From Clostridia bacterium (GTDB lineage Bacteria > Bacillota > Clostridia > Oscillospirales > CAG-382), in contig JAFSCS010000020.1 of NCBI GenBank assembly GCA_017436675.1, forward strand, positions 1 to 64,000: a stretch of 64,000 bases of DNA. Direction: 5' to 3'. The position numbers were made by a program, and so were the translations under genes. The notes beneath the pieces were generated by a model, which was not told the DNA's origin, did no database searches, and saw only the letters and a list, made by a program, of their open reading frames with translations. Positions within the stretch are counted from its first letter, which is position 1, and each line of letters begins with the position of its first letter. This document shows positions 25,454 to 35,597 of the stretch, one piece after another.

Positions 25454-27168
25454 GGTGGGTTTTTAATTATTTGAAGCCGCTCGGCAAACGGATCGCCGTC
25501 GGCATAACGATAAAAGCGATCGGTACTGTCGCCGAGCTGATGATACCTTTTTTGTTGACTTACATACTCAACAACGTCATAGAAACGGAAAATTCGGGAA
25601 GGATAGTGCTTTTCGGTGTCATTATGGCGTTTTGCGGTGTCGTCGCGTGTCTCGGCAATATAATCGGCAACAGAATGGCGGCGAAAACGACGATGCTGTT
25701 TTCAACGAGGATGAGAGAGACGCTCTTTTCAAAAACGCTCTTTCTCTCGGCGCGGAGCACGGACAAATTCACGATCCCGTCGCTCGAGTCGAGGATAACC
25801 TCGGACACCTACAACGTCCAGAACTTCATCGGTATGATGCAGAGGATGGGAATTCGTGCGCCTATGCTGTTGATCGGCGGAAGCATTATTACGTTGATAA
25901 TGGACAAAAGCCTTGCGCTCGTTATGATCGCAACGCTTCCGTTCATCTTCGCGATCGTTTACAGTATCTCTCGCAAGGGCGTTCCGCTCTATTCGACGGT
26001 GCAACGCTCGGTCGACGGAATGGTGAGAGTCGTTCGCGAGGATGCGAACGGAATTCGCGTTATAAAGGCGCTCTCGAAGGTAGATTACGAAAATGAGAGA
26101 TACGACAAGGCTAATTTGACCTTGAAGAAAAACGAAACGAGGGCGGGAGTCATTATGGGTGTCGTCAACCCGATAATGACATTGCTTATGAATTTGGGCA
26201 TCGTTGCCGTCGTTGGTGTGAGTGCATACCTCGTTTCGAGCGGAAGATCGTCGGCGACAACGGTGATCGCATTTATGCAATACTTCACGTTGATATCGAT
26301 GGCGATGATGTCGCTTTCGAGGATGTTTGTAATGTATACGAAATGTGCCGCATCGGCGAAGCGTATTTCGGGAGTGCTCGACGAGGAAAACGAGCTGAAG
26401 CCGCTCGAAAACAGCAACGCGATCAGCACGGACGCTCACGTTTCGTTCGAGAACGTTTCGTTTTCATATCTCGGCAAGCGCGACAATATCAAAAACGTGT
26501 CGTTTTCATTGAAGCGCGGTGAGACACTCGGTATCATCGGTGCGACGGGAAGCGGAAAATCGACGATGCTTCGACTTTTGATGCGGTTCTACGATGCAAG
26601 CAGCGGAACGATCCGAATAGGTGGAAGAGACGTTCGCTCATATTCGAGCGACGAGCTGAGCGCGATGTTCGGGCTTGTGCTTCAGAACGATTTTCTGTAC
26701 GCTGACACTATCGAGGAAAATATTCGATTCGGTCGTGATATCGACGATGAAGCTATCGTCGCGGCGACGAAGATCGCACAAGCGTATGATTTTATCACCT
26801 CGTTCCCCGACGGATTTCAGCATAGAGTTTCCACGGGAGGCACCAACCTTTCGGGCGGTCAACGTCAACGGCTTTTGATATCTCGCGCGATCGCGGGAAA
26901 GCCCGAGATATTGATACTTGACGACTCCTCTTCCGCGCTCGACTACAAAACGGATGCCGAGCTTCGAAAAGCGCTCTCAGCTTCGTTGCCCGACTCGACC
27001 ATCATAACGGTTGCGCAAAGAGTCAGCTCGGTGAAAAACTGCGACCTCATCCTCGTTATCGACGAGGGCGAGATAATCGGATGCGGAAAACACGAGCATC
27101 TGCTCGACACCTGCGCAGAATACAGAGAGATCAGCGAATCGCAGATGGGAGGTGCTTTCCTTGACTGA
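25450..27168 (+). CDS. ABC exporter half-transporter A
   Basis: 572 aa. A six-helix type-1 exporter membrane domain (residues ~1-320) is followed by an ATPase: Walker A GATGSGKSTML, signature LSGGQRQRL, Walker B ILILDDSS followed by Ser. The usual catalytic Glu after Walker B (ILILDE) is replaced here by Asp (DDSSSALD), suggesting the degenerate site of a heterodimer. It is translationally coupled to MarR and to the partner subunit (17-bp overlap). Confidence 0.9.
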   Translation: MRWVFNYLKPLGKRIAVGITIKAIGTVAELMIPFLLTYILNNVIETENSGRIVLFGVIMAFCGVVACLGNIIGNRMAAKTTMLFSTRMRETLFSKTLFLSARSTDKFTIPSLESRITSDTYNVQNFIGMMQRMGIRAPMLLIGGSIITLIMDKSLALVMIATLPFIFAIVYSISRKGVPLYSTVQRSVDGMVRVVREDANGIRVIKALSKVDYENERYDKANLTLKKNETRAGVIMGVVNPIMTLLMNLGIVAVVGVSAYLVSSGRSSATTVIAFMQYFTLISMAMMSLSRMFVMYTKCAASAKRISGVLDEENELKPLENSNAISTDAHVSFENVSFSYLGKRDNIKNVSFSLKRGETLGIIGATGSGKSTMLRLLMRFYDASSGTIRIGGRDVRSYSSDELSAMFGLVLQNDFLYADTIEENIRFGRDIDDEAIVAATKIAQAYDFITSFPDGFQHRVSTGGTNLSGGQRQRLLISRAIAGKPEILILDDSSSALDYKTDAELRKALSASLPDSTIITVAQRVSSVKNCDLILVIDEGEIIGCGKHEHLLDTCAEYREISESQMGGAFLD

Positions 27169-28951
27169 TAACAAAAAAAGTTCAGGCTTTAAAAAAGGTA
27201 TATTTTTGAGGCTCGGCAAATACGTCCTCGAGCAATGGCCTCTTTTCATTTTTGCGCTGATACTGACACTCGGAGCAAACCAGCTTTCGCTGCTCGGACC
27301 GAAATACTCGGGCGCGGCTATCGATGCGATCGAGCTCGAGAGCGGAGTCGATTTCGTTGCGGTCTGGCATAATATCATCCGAATGCTCGGCTGCTATCTC
27401 ATCTCGGCGATACTGTCATACGTGCTTTCGGTGACGATGATACACTTGAGTCAACGCATAATCTATAAAATGAGAAAGCAGGTCTTTGAGAAGCTGACAA
27501 CGCTCCCCGTCGGATATTTCGATACTCACGCAACGGGAGATATCATCAGCCACCTATCGTACGACATCGATACTATCAACAGCACACTCTCGCACGACCT
27601 GATACAAGTTATGACGAGCCTTTATACCGTTATCGGCTCACTTATATTTATGTGGAACATCTCCAAGCCGATGATCCTTATATTTACGATCACGGTGCCC
27701 GTCTCGATCCTGTTCACTCGCTATCGCTCGAAGGTAGTTCGCCCGCTCTTCCGCGCAAGAGCAAAAAAATACGGTGAGCTGAACGGATTTGCCGAGGAGA
27801 TGCTGACCGGCTCGCGCACGATATCCGCGTACGGACGGCAGGAGGTCATCTCGTCTCGCTTCAACAAGATCAACGACGAGGCGATGAGTGCTTTTTACGG
27901 TGCGGAATACCACAGCGCATTGCTCTTCCCGACGATAAACCTGATCAACAATATCTCGCTAACGCTCGTTGCGGTCGTCGGCGGTATATTATATATGTAT
28001 TCGCAAAACGGAACGTTTCTCGAAGGCTCGCTGTTTTTCATATCGCTCGGCGGTATCGCTCAGTTCGTCCAATACTCGCGAAAATTCGCAGGACCGATCA
28101 ACGAATTCTCAAACATCCTACACGAATTCCAATCTGCGTTTTCTGCCGCAGAGCGTGTCTTCGCAATACTTGACGAGGAAAGCGAAAAGGCAGACAAGCC
28201 AAACGCGGCAACGCTCACCGAGGTGGTCGGCGACGTATCGATCAACGACGTGACGTTTGGATATACCGAAGATAAGACCGTGTTGAAAAACGTGAACGTG
28301 ACGGCAAAGAAGGGACAGACCGTTGCCATCGTCGGACCGACAGGCGCAGGAAAAACAACGATAATCAACCTTTTGATGCGGTTCTACGATCCGCAAAGCG
28401 GAGAGATACTCATCGACGGAGTGCCGTCCGACGACCTGAAGCGTGCAGAGCTCCGACGTGCGTTCACAATGGTGCTCCAGGATACGTGGTTGTTTTACGG
28501 AACGATATACGATAATATCGTGTACGGACGTGAGGATGCGACACCCGAAGAGGTGTATGAAGCGGCAAGATCGGCAAAGATCGCCTCGTATATCGAGGGG
28601 CTTCCCGACGGATATAATACGATACTCTCCGACGACGGAATAAATATCTCAAAAGGGCAAAAGCAGTTGATAACGATCGCCCGTGCATTTTTGTCAAAGG
28701 CACCGATATTGATACTCGACGAAGCGACATCGAACGTCGACTCGCGAACGGAGCAGCAGATCCAAAACGCAATGACAGAGTTGATGAAGAATAAAACGTG
28801 CTTCATTATCGCGCATCGGCTTTCGACGATCCAAAATGCCGATACGATCCTCGTCGTCAAGGACGGTGCAATAATCGAGCAAGGCAACCACGAGCAGCTT
28901 ATCAAAAAAGGCGGATTCTATTCCTCGCTCTATAATTCACAGTTCCATTAA
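27152..28951 (+). CDS. ABC exporter half-transporter B
   Basis: 599 aa. It has a type-1 exporter membrane domain, then Walker A GPTGAGKTTI, a diverged signature (ISKGQKQLI in place of LSGGQ) and Walker B ILILDEATSNVDSRT with the catalytic Glu. Together with subunit A this is a classic asymmetric pair: A has the good LSGGQ but lacks the Glu, B has the Glu but a weak signature. Likely a drug, peptide or lipid exporter. Confidence 0.9.
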   Translation: MLSLTDNKKSSGFKKGIFLRLGKYVLEQWPLFIFALILTLGANQLSLLGPKYSGAAIDAIELESGVDFVAVWHNIIRMLGCYLISAILSYVLSVTMIHLSQRIIYKMRKQVFEKLTTLPVGYFDTHATGDIISHLSYDIDTINSTLSHDLIQVMTSLYTVIGSLIFMWNISKPMILIFTITVPVSILFTRYRSKVVRPLFRARAKKYGELNGFAEEMLTGSRTISAYGRQEVISSRFNKINDEAMSAFYGAEYHSALLFPTINLINNISLTLVAVVGGILYMYSQNGTFLEGSLFFISLGGIAQFVQYSRKFAGPINEFSNILHEFQSAFSAAERVFAILDEESEKADKPNAATLTEVVGDVSINDVTFGYTEDKTVLKNVNVTAKKGQTVAIVGPTGAGKTTIINLLMRFYDPQSGEILIDGVPSDDLKRAELRRAFTMVLQDTWLFYGTIYDNIVYGREDATPEEVYEAARSAKIASYIEGLPDGYNTILSDDGINISKGQKQLITIARAFLSKAPILILDEATSNVDSRTEQQIQNAMTELMKNKTCFIIAHRLSTIQNADTILVVKDGAIIEQGNHEQLIKKGGFYSSLYNSQFH

Positions 28952-28954
28952 TAT

Positions 28955-28984
28955 AAAAAAACGGCTCTGACGAGCCGTTTTTTT
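28955..28984. terminator. Bidirectional terminator between the ABC operon and the first Ig-repeat protein gene
   Basis: An aaacggctc stem pairs with gagccgttt, with A-run before and T-run after, so it works on both strands between two convergent genes. The same hairpin occurs at 35567-35593. Confidence 0.85.
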
Positions 28985-28985
28985 G

Positions 28986-29805
28986 TTATTTCATTGAGAG
29001 TGTTACTGTGTTTGTTTTTACTGTATTGCCGTATTTATCGGTAATTACACAGTATACTTTTCGTCCGTCGCGGGTGCTATCCATCGTTGTGGAATAGGTT
29101 GCACCTGTTACGGAAGATTTATAGAACTCCGTTGTTTTACCGTTACTTGTATAGTACCAAGTATATGTCAAGCCTTCGCCCGTTGCAGTTACTGTTGTTG
29201 CGGCCTTTGAGCCGTTTGCTACGGTAACGTTCGTGGGTTGCTTCGTTATCGCAAGTCCCGATTTCATTGAGAGTGTTACTGTGTTCGTTTTTACTGTATT
29301 ACCGTATTTATCGGTAATCACGCAGTATACTTTACGTCCGTCACGGGTACTATCCATTGTTGTGGAATAGGTTGCGCTTGTAACAGAGGATACGAAAAAT
29401 TGATTCGTGTTACCGTTACTTGTATAGTACCAAGTGTAAGTCAAGCCTTCGCCCGTTGCGGTAACAGTCGTTGCAACTTTTTCGCCGTTTGCTACGGTAA
29501 CGTTCGTAGGTTGCTTCGTTATCGCAAGGCTCGGTTTCATCGTAAGGGTTACTGTGTTGGTTGTTACTGTATTGCCGTATTTATCGGTAATTACACAATA
29601 TACTTTACGTCCGTCACGTGTTGCGTCCATTGTTGTTGTATAGGTTGCGCTCGTTACTGAGGAAACGTAGAACTCCGTTGTTTTGCCGTTGCTTGTGTAA
29701 TACCAAGTGTATGTGAGACCGTCGCCCGTTGCTTCTACTGTTGTTGAAGCGGGCTCTCCCATTGCTACCGTCACGCTTGTAGGCTGTTTGGTGATGGTTG
29801 CGGGT
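28986..29805 (-). repeat. Three 273-bp Ig-coding repeats
   Basis: Three in-frame copies with a 273-bp (91-codon) period encode the QPT...GLTYTWYYTSNG...RDGRKVYCVITDKYGN module. They are closely similar at DNA level to the copies at 31778-32330, 35598-35865 and 39034-40400. Confidence 0.9.
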
Positions 29806-31634
29806 TTGATATCCTCTTCCCAAACGGCGTAGAGGCTCAGGTTTTTATTTTCATTAAATGTCGCGCCGGGTGCATACGCTACGGTGCTGCTATTTTGAGC
29901 GGTAGCCCATCCCTTGAAGATATAGCCGTCGCGCGTGGGCTTCGTTGTTGAAAGGGTGAGTGCCACTCCGTATTTCTTCGTTTGTGATGACGGAGCACCC
30001 GTTCCGCCGTTGGCGTTATAGGTGACCGTATACGTCGAAGATCCTGTTGTTTGGAAATCGTATTTTTGGCTTGTCAACGTATAGCCTTCCACATTGATCG
30101 TGAAGGTATATTGATATTTTGTTCCCGGCTTCAAGGTCAAGCCCATCTGGGATGCCTTCCACCAGAACATCGGGGTGTCCTCTCCAACCCATCCGCTCGA
30201 AGGAGCAGAAATGGAGCCGATCGCAACGCCGTTCTCATAGATCGTCGCCGCATAGGAATTGACCGTTGAGCTTTCGGCTTTCTTGATCGAGACGCCGACA
30301 ACTGCATCGATATCGGTATTCAGCCCCGAGATCGTTTTGTCGTATCTTGAAAATTCAAAAGGAACGATCGAAAATGCACTATTGTATATGGTGACCGTTT
30401 GACTTTTGGTGCTGACGGTCTTCGCATCGGAAGCATAATGCGTTTTGAGAGTTGCGCCGATGTGATATGTAAAGATACCGACGCCGAGCTCGCTGAACTT
30501 AACTGCCGCATCGACTTTGCTCGAGCTTAAATTATATGATTTTGTGGTCTTGGTCTCTGTACCGCCGGTCGCATATCTACCGTTGCTGTCGTTCACCCAT
30601 GCGCCCACGGCAGTCAGGGTTTGATATTTTGCCGCTACCGTGCCCTTTATTGAATATGCATAGCCTTTTATCAGCTTCGATGGAGACGATGCTCCGCTGA
30701 CCGTACAATCGTCTGTCAGCTGCTTTACGAAAGAGGTATTTCCCGCATAGATATAGCCTAATTTGCCGTTCTTCGTTTCAACCTTATACCAAAGGTTGTT
30801 CGCGGTGTTCATATATAGTCCTATCGCTTTATACGTCGTATTGATCGCGGCGTTTTCCACGACCTTGACGGTCGATACCGTCGATTCGCTGCAAGGAAGG
30901 TCTCTTATCGGCGCGGCGTCCTTTGTTACCTTGATCTCGCAATATGAGTCATATGCAGTACAAGAGTTGAGATATGTAGTGTCTGTATATTCAACGTAGG
31001 GAAGCTTTCCGTGCTTCGTCCAGTTACGGCGGTTATATCCTTCTACGTTTCGGTTACAAGCTGTTATCTGCACCTTATTATCCCACGCGGGCGTACATTC
31101 AACAGCCAAGCCGTTTCCGACGTATACTCCGATGTGTCCGTCCATCCACACCATCTCACCGATCTCTATATCGGTAAAATCGGTGCTTTTCTCGGTGCAA
31201 AGGGCGAAAAGTCCGTTCGCACTTTTGTCGGGAACTCCGTTCGACGCATATTTCGCGCCGCCGTAGGTGGCGTTGACATCACCCTTCCAGCCCCACAAGA
31301 TCCCTTTTATCAAGCATACGCAGTCGAAACCGAACGTGTCCGACGATGCGGCTTTGATCATTGCCGTTCTGGCAGGCTGCTTATTATAATCATAGTTATT
31401 GCAATAACGTTCTTTGTTTTTTTCTGTGAGCGGTGCGCCGAAGCATCCATACACGTACAGAGTTTTGAATTCCGTTGCTATGGTGACCGCAGCTGCTGCC
31501 AGTTGCTCGCCCGTTTTTATGCTCGTGTAATTATACGCTGCCGCGGCGGGCAAAGGAACGATAGACAGCATTGTGCACAAAAGTAAAATTACGCTGAGGC
31601 TCCTCAAAACGATTTTAACGTGCTTTTCGTTCAT
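28986..31634 (-). CDS. Secreted NlpC/P60-like protein with SH3, InlB and three Ig-like repeats
   Basis: 882 aa. A signal peptide (MNEKHVKIVLRSLSVILLLC, cut after PAAAA) is followed by a papain-like NlpC/P60-type domain: the catalytic Cys in TFGFDCVCLIKG and the His in WMDGHIGVYVGNG. Next come an SH3b-like segment (KDAAPIRDLPCSESTV ... LGYIYAG), ~170 residues of beta-rich unknown sequence, one InlB/Listeria-Bacteroides repeat (YTVTYNANGGTGAPSSQ ... LSLYAVWE), and three 91-residue Ig-like repeats. The protein ends exactly with the last repeat (TVTLSMK). There is no LPXTG, SLH or choline-binding motif. Probable role: cell-wall peptide hydrolase with adhesive tail. Confidence 0.85.
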   Translation of the reverse strand: MNEKHVKIVLRSLSVILLLCTMLSIVPLPAAAAYNYTSIKTGEQLAAAAVTIATEFKTLYVYGCFGAPLTEKNKERYCNNYDYNKQPARTAMIKAASSDTFGFDCVCLIKGILWGWKGDVNATYGGAKYASNGVPDKSANGLFALCTEKSTDFTDIEIGEMVWMDGHIGVYVGNGLAVECTPAWDNKVQITACNRNVEGYNRRNWTKHGKLPYVEYTDTTYLNSCTAYDSYCEIKVTKDAAPIRDLPCSESTVSTVKVVENAAINTTYKAIGLYMNTANNLWYKVETKNGKLGYIYAGNTSFVKQLTDDCTVSGASSPSKLIKGYAYSIKGTVAAKYQTLTAVGAWVNDSNGRYATGGTETKTTKSYNLSSSKVDAAVKFSELGVGIFTYHIGATLKTHYASDAKTVSTKSQTVTIYNSAFSIVPFEFSRYDKTISGLNTDIDAVVGVSIKKAESSTVNSYAATIYENGVAIGSISAPSSGWVGEDTPMFWWKASQMGLTLKPGTKYQYTFTINVEGYTLTSQKYDFQTTGSSTYTVTYNANGGTGAPSSQTKKYGVALTLSTTKPTRDGYIFKGWATAQNSSTVAYAPGATFNENKNLSLYAVWEEDIKPATITKQPTSVTVAMGEPASTTVEATGDGLTYTWYYTSNGKTTEFYVSSVTSATYTTTMDATRDGRKVYCVITDKYGNTVTTNTVTLTMKPSLAITKQPTNVTVANGEKVATTVTATGEGLTYTWYYTSNGNTNQFFVSSVTSATYSTTMDSTRDGRKVYCVITDKYGNTVKTNTVTLSMKSGLAITKQPTNVTVANGSKAATTVTATGEGLTYTWYYTSNGKTTEFYKSSVTGATYSTTMDSTRDGRKVYCVITDKYGNTVKTNTVTLSMK

Positions 31635-31680
31635 ATCTTCTCTCCTTTTTTAAACGTCTTTTTGGTCATCTTTATCATTC

Positions 31681-31709
31681 ATTTTAATACTCCTTTCCGA
31701 AAAAGTCAA
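31681..31709 (-). promoter_or_regulatory. Promoter of the NlpC/P60-Ig protein gene
   Basis: Minus-strand TTGACT-17-TAAAAT, about 47 bp upstream of the ATG at 31634. Confidence 0.65.
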
Positions 31710-31737
31710 TGCTTTCTCCGTTTTTTAACTAAAAAAA

Positions 31738-31765
31738 GAGCCGCGACCTTGGTGAGTCGCGGCTC
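31738..31765 (-). terminator. Terminator of the 1215-aa Ig-repeat protein gene
   Basis: A 10-bp perfect stem (gagccgcgac with gtcgcggctc) followed on the minus strand by seven T, 12 bp after the stop. Confidence 0.85.
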
Positions 31766-31777
31766 GAATTACTAATA

Positions 31778-32330
31778 TTATTTCATTGTAAGAGTAACAA
31801 CGTCGGTCGTTGCGGTATTGCCGTTTTTGTCGGTAATTACGCAATACACCTTTCTTCCGTCGCGGGTGCTGTCCATCGTTGTGGAATAGGTTGCGCTCGT
31901 TACGGACGAAACGAAGAATTCGACTCCCGCTTTATTCGAGGTAAAGTACCAAGTATAAGTCAAGCCGTCACCCGTTGCTGCAACTGTAGTGGTTATCTTC
32001 GAGCCGTTTGATGCACTCGCGCTCTTCGGTTGAGATATGATCATTATCGAACTCGGGAGCGAGAGCACTGCCGTGTCGGTCGTTACCGAATTGCCGTATT
32101 TATCGGTGATAACGCAGTACACCTTACGTCCTGTTCGAGCGGTGTTCATCGTTGTGGAATAGGTTGCGCCCGTTACGGACGACTTATAGAACTCTACGCC
32201 GTTTTTATCCAAGGTATAGTACCATGTGTACGTGAGTCCTTCACCCGTCGCGATGACAGTCGTTTCTGCTTTCTCGCCGTTTGCCACGTATACGTTCGTC
32301 GGTTGCTTTGATATTTTGATCGGAGTAGCA
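31778..32330 (-). repeat. Two 273-bp Ig-coding repeats
   Basis: Two copies of the shared Ig module. They are slightly more diverged than those in the neighbouring genes (DKNGVEFYKSS and NKAGVEFFVSS at the variable loop). Confidence 0.85.
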
Positions 32331-35300
32331 TCGTCGACTGACGTCATCACGTAGATCTGTGCTGTTCCTGCCGAAGCTGCTGCCGTTGAGTTTACTGCTG
32401 TCGGGCAGATCACGTATTCGCAAAGTCCCAAGTCGGCGTTGCTTATCGTCATCGTCGCTTCGTCGCCGTAGAATGCGGTCTCAAACGTCGTATTCGGGAA
32501 TAGCGTTCTCAGCTCATCGAGCGTATAGACGATCATTATGCCGTCCTCGTCCGCTTTTTCGAAATACCATTCCGCAGAGGTCATATTGTCTGCCTCAAAG
32601 GAGAAGGTCATATCTTCGCCGATAAAGCACGACTGTTCTTCGATAAACTTTTTAATAACAGGTCTGTTGACATAGGCTTCAAACGGGAGCAAGTTATCGA
32701 GGTCAAGCTCGACCTTGCCAAGTGAGTTTTCAAGCGTGTAGCCGATATAGTATTTTCCTGCCCAGCTTTCATCAACGTTTTTGAACAACACCGACGCACT
32801 ATGCAGACCTGTGGCGTAATCTCTGTGAGTTGTGCCGTATTCACATCCCGTTTCTTCCGCAAACTTCTCAAGGGTATATATATCAGTGCTTCCGCTTCTG
32901 CGTTTGACGACCACCCACTTGATGACGTCGGCGTATTTTGCCCACAGCTTGAATTCCGCATCGCCGTTTGCGCGGATCTCACCACCGCCAAAGCTCTTTT
33001 CCGAGGGCATTTCGCCAAAGGTGAAGCTTATCGTGTTTGTCTTTACCGTTGAGCCGTCCGTTCCCGTTACAACACAGTAGAAATACTCTCTTCCGACACC
33101 ATTAAGAGTCACGCTCAATCTTGGGGACGTATAGCCCGTAATGCCCACAAAGCTATCGGTCAGTTTCATCGGATAGCTTCCGTTATAGAGATAGTACCAT
33201 TGGTACGACGCGGCGTTATTTGCGACTACCATAGCTTCGGCACATTCGCCGACACCAACGGTCATTGAATACGGCTGTGCCAATATCTCGGGAGCTGCGG
33301 GAACTTCGCTGACATCGATTGAATAAATGCTCATAAAATACTGCTCTTCGTTTACCGTCGGAATTTTCACTTTAAGGCCGACGACTACGTCCAAGCCATT
33401 GGGATAATCTTTATAGTCGATAGTTTTTTCTGTGACGTTTTCGGTCGTTGTCGCTCCGCCGTTGGGAGTAACCGAGATATAGGGGGTATATATAAATTCA
33501 TCCAATCCATACGGAACTGTATAATCAAGCTTGAACGTCTCGGTCTGACCGACGTATCGCTCCAGAGCTTTGAAGCCGTTCGTGACCGGAATCGTTTTAA
33601 GTTTGAGCAACGACTCGTTGATAACGTAGACCGAATCTGCCTCATGCAGATCCAAGAGCGTTAGTCCATCGGTCTGCTTAAGCATCTTGCCACCCTTAAT
33701 ATAAACGAACAGAGTAGAGGGATTAACAATGGTAGATGCGGCTCTTTCCTTGTATTCATCCACTCCCAATCCGGTACAGTCCCAATTATCATAGGTAAAG
33801 CTCATTCCGATATAACCTATGCTTCCGAGGAAAACGCCGCCGTAGATCTTCGGGAATCGCATAGACCTCGTTTCGTCTGTATCAAGCGAATGGTCAAAAT
33901 GGTGGATGGCATATCCGTCGGATATAAACATACCGCCGTTAATAATGGTATGAGCCTCCTCCACACCGCAAATATTGTCCTTGGCATTACTGCAGGTAGC
34001 AAAGGCAGACAGCTCTCTTGCACAGAAGTCGTCTCCGTCATAATATCTACCGTTGCTTTTTGCCTCAAATTTACCGCCGTTGATCACGATAGCGCCTTGA
34101 GCGAAGGTATCGGCAATAACGGTTCCGCGATAAAACACATTTGGATTAATGGTGCCCGAACCGATTTTTTGTGTTGTTGCGGAAAGCCTATAATTACCGC
34201 CGTCGATGGTAAGCTTGTTACAGGGGGCACAAGTCTGATAAATTCCGTCGATAACGTAGCATCTCATATCAACGATATGAAGTGCCGCAAGCTGATTGTC
34301 ATATGCACGGTCGGATTCCATATAGATACCGCCGCCGCCTTTGGAATCGGTCAGACGTAATTCGATCGGAGTGCCGTATCGAGATCTTAAGCCGATTCGA
34401 ATAAAATCAGAAAGAGCTGATGACAAGTCCGTCGTGGAGACATTATCGTAGCATTTGAGCGTATAGCCGTTGAAGTCAAGCGTTACGTTACAGCCCAGCA
34501 CTTGAACCTCCACAAGAGCGGTCGCGCTGCGTTTTGCATCTTCCGCCATATAAGTCAAGGACTTCATCAATTTTATCGTGTAGCTTTCGCCCCGGTTATC
34601 GGAATAATAAAATGCCTCTTCGAAATCACTCCACGAATAGACCTCAAAGACCTTTTCGTCCTCCAATTCGTCACCAACGGTGATCGGAACGTCAAGCTTT
34701 ACCGTTTCAGTGCCCTTGGTATAGCTTATCGTAACGGAATTTTGTTCCTCTACAAGCGACAAGCCGTTGACTACAAAATAATCCTTGACAATAATGGTCT
34801 CGCTGTTGTCATAGCACGCATAGACCTCCATACCGGTAGTGTCAAAATATTCACCTTCAATATATTCCGTTTTTGAAGGAGACGTTTTTAATTTGAGGCC
34901 GGTCAATTTTCCGCCTGAGTTCTCGCCATCCTTCGTCAATACGAATTCAGGACTATAAAAATAAATGTAGCCGTACCCATTCGAATATGACAGAACGCTA
35001 TAATCGGGATCCTTCGTCCACTTAACGTCGTTCACGTACAGCGATGTGTTTGCGGTCAACGCATAATACTCGTTCGCATCGTTTGACTCGGTTCTCAGCT
35101 GCACATACATTCGATATGTTCCTTCTTCCATAGTCGGATGCGGAACCCTACCGTACTGCTCCCATTTTTGCTTCTCTTCGTTCCACTTTTGCCAATAGCC
35201 GCTAACGCTGACACCTTGATCGACGGGAGACGTGATCTCAATGAGATCAATCGGCTTATTTTTTCCGCCAACCGTTGGGTTGAGCTCCGCATTGACGGTA

Positions 35301-35425
35301 ACCGTCGGGATCTCACCGAGCTTGGTATATACCTCTTCAGCAAAAGCAGTTATGGGCAATATTCCGACTATCATCACCAAGATCAGCAATATGCTCACAA
35401 CGTGCTTCGATGTGTTATACTTCAT
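31778..35425 (-). CDS. Giant secreted beta-helix protein with Ig-like repeats
   Basis: 1215 aa. A signal peptide (MKYNTSKHVVSILLILVMIV, cut after TAFA) precedes a Big_3-type Ig-like domain (KTSPSKTEYIEGEYFDTTGM ... about residues 180-255) and a long region with beta-helix character (~260-620: LTIDGGNYRLSA, GAIVINGGKFEA, HTIINGGMFISDG). A divergent Ig-like unit follows (ILAQPYSMTVGVGECAEAMV), then ~200 beta-rich residues and two canonical 91-residue Ig repeats at the extreme C-terminus. The 'INGGxF' rungs resemble pectate-lyase-fold adhesins. It has no sortase signal. Likely a surface or secreted glycan-binding protein. Confidence 0.8.
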   Translation of the reverse strand: MKYNTSKHVVSILLILVMIVGILPITAFAEEVYTKLGEIPTVTVNAELNPTVGGKNKPIDLIEITSPVDQGVSVSGYWQKWNEEKQKWEQYGRVPHPTMEEGTYRMYVQLRTESNDANEYYALTANTSLYVNDVKWTKDPDYSVLSYSNGYGYIYFYSPEFVLTKDGENSGGKLTGLKLKTSPSKTEYIEGEYFDTTGMEVYACYDNSETIIVKDYFVVNGLSLVEEQNSVTISYTKGTETVKLDVPITVGDELEDEKVFEVYSWSDFEEAFYYSDNRGESYTIKLMKSLTYMAEDAKRSATALVEVQVLGCNVTLDFNGYTLKCYDNVSTTDLSSALSDFIRIGLRSRYGTPIELRLTDSKGGGGIYMESDRAYDNQLAALHIVDMRCYVIDGIYQTCAPCNKLTIDGGNYRLSATTQKIGSGTINPNVFYRGTVIADTFAQGAIVINGGKFEAKSNGRYYDGDDFCARELSAFATCSNAKDNICGVEEAHTIINGGMFISDGYAIHHFDHSLDTDETRSMRFPKIYGGVFLGSIGYIGMSFTYDNWDCTGLGVDEYKERAASTIVNPSTLFVYIKGGKMLKQTDGLTLLDLHEADSVYVINESLLKLKTIPVTNGFKALERYVGQTETFKLDYTVPYGLDEFIYTPYISVTPNGGATTTENVTEKTIDYKDYPNGLDVVVGLKVKIPTVNEEQYFMSIYSIDVSEVPAAPEILAQPYSMTVGVGECAEAMVVANNAASYQWYYLYNGSYPMKLTDSFVGITGYTSPRLSVTLNGVGREYFYCVVTGTDGSTVKTNTISFTFGEMPSEKSFGGGEIRANGDAEFKLWAKYADVIKWVVVKRRSGSTDIYTLEKFAEETGCEYGTTHRDYATGLHSASVLFKNVDESWAGKYYIGYTLENSLGKVELDLDNLLPFEAYVNRPVIKKFIEEQSCFIGEDMTFSFEADNMTSAEWYFEKADEDGIMIVYTLDELRTLFPNTTFETAFYGDEATMTISNADLGLCEYVICPTAVNSTAAASAGTAQIYVMTSVDDATPIKISKQPTNVYVANGEKAETTVIATGEGLTYTWYYTLDKNGVEFYKSSVTGATYSTTMNTARTGRKVYCVITDKYGNSVTTDTAVLSLPSSIMIISQPKSASASNGSKITTTVAATGDGLTYTWYFTSNKAGVEFFVSSVTSATYSTTMDSTRDGRKVYCVITDKNGNTATTDVVTLTMK

Positions 35426-35485
35426 TGTTCTTCCTCCTGAAAATTCTTTGTATACAAAGCCTTTTGGCTTCTATTTGTCAACTTT

Positions 35486-35514
35486 ATTTTAGTACCGTTT
35501 TAACACGTTGTCAA
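35486..35514 (-). promoter_or_regulatory. Promoter of the 1215-aa Ig-repeat protein gene
   Basis: Minus-strand TTGACA-17-TAAAAT, about 60 bp upstream of the start codon. Confidence 0.7.
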
Positions 35515-35566
35515 TCCTTTTTTGTGAATTTTTAATTCTCGAGCAAGATTTTTTCTCTACCAACAT

Positions 35567-35593
35567 AAAAAAACGGCTCTGACGAGCCGTTTC
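35567..35593 (-). terminator. Terminator of the 1004-aa Ig-repeat protein gene
   Basis: The same aaacggctc/gagccgttt hairpin as at 28955-28984, placed just after the stop. The T-tail on the minus strand is formed by the A-run on the plus strand. Confidence 0.8.
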
Positions 35594-35597
35594 TTTA

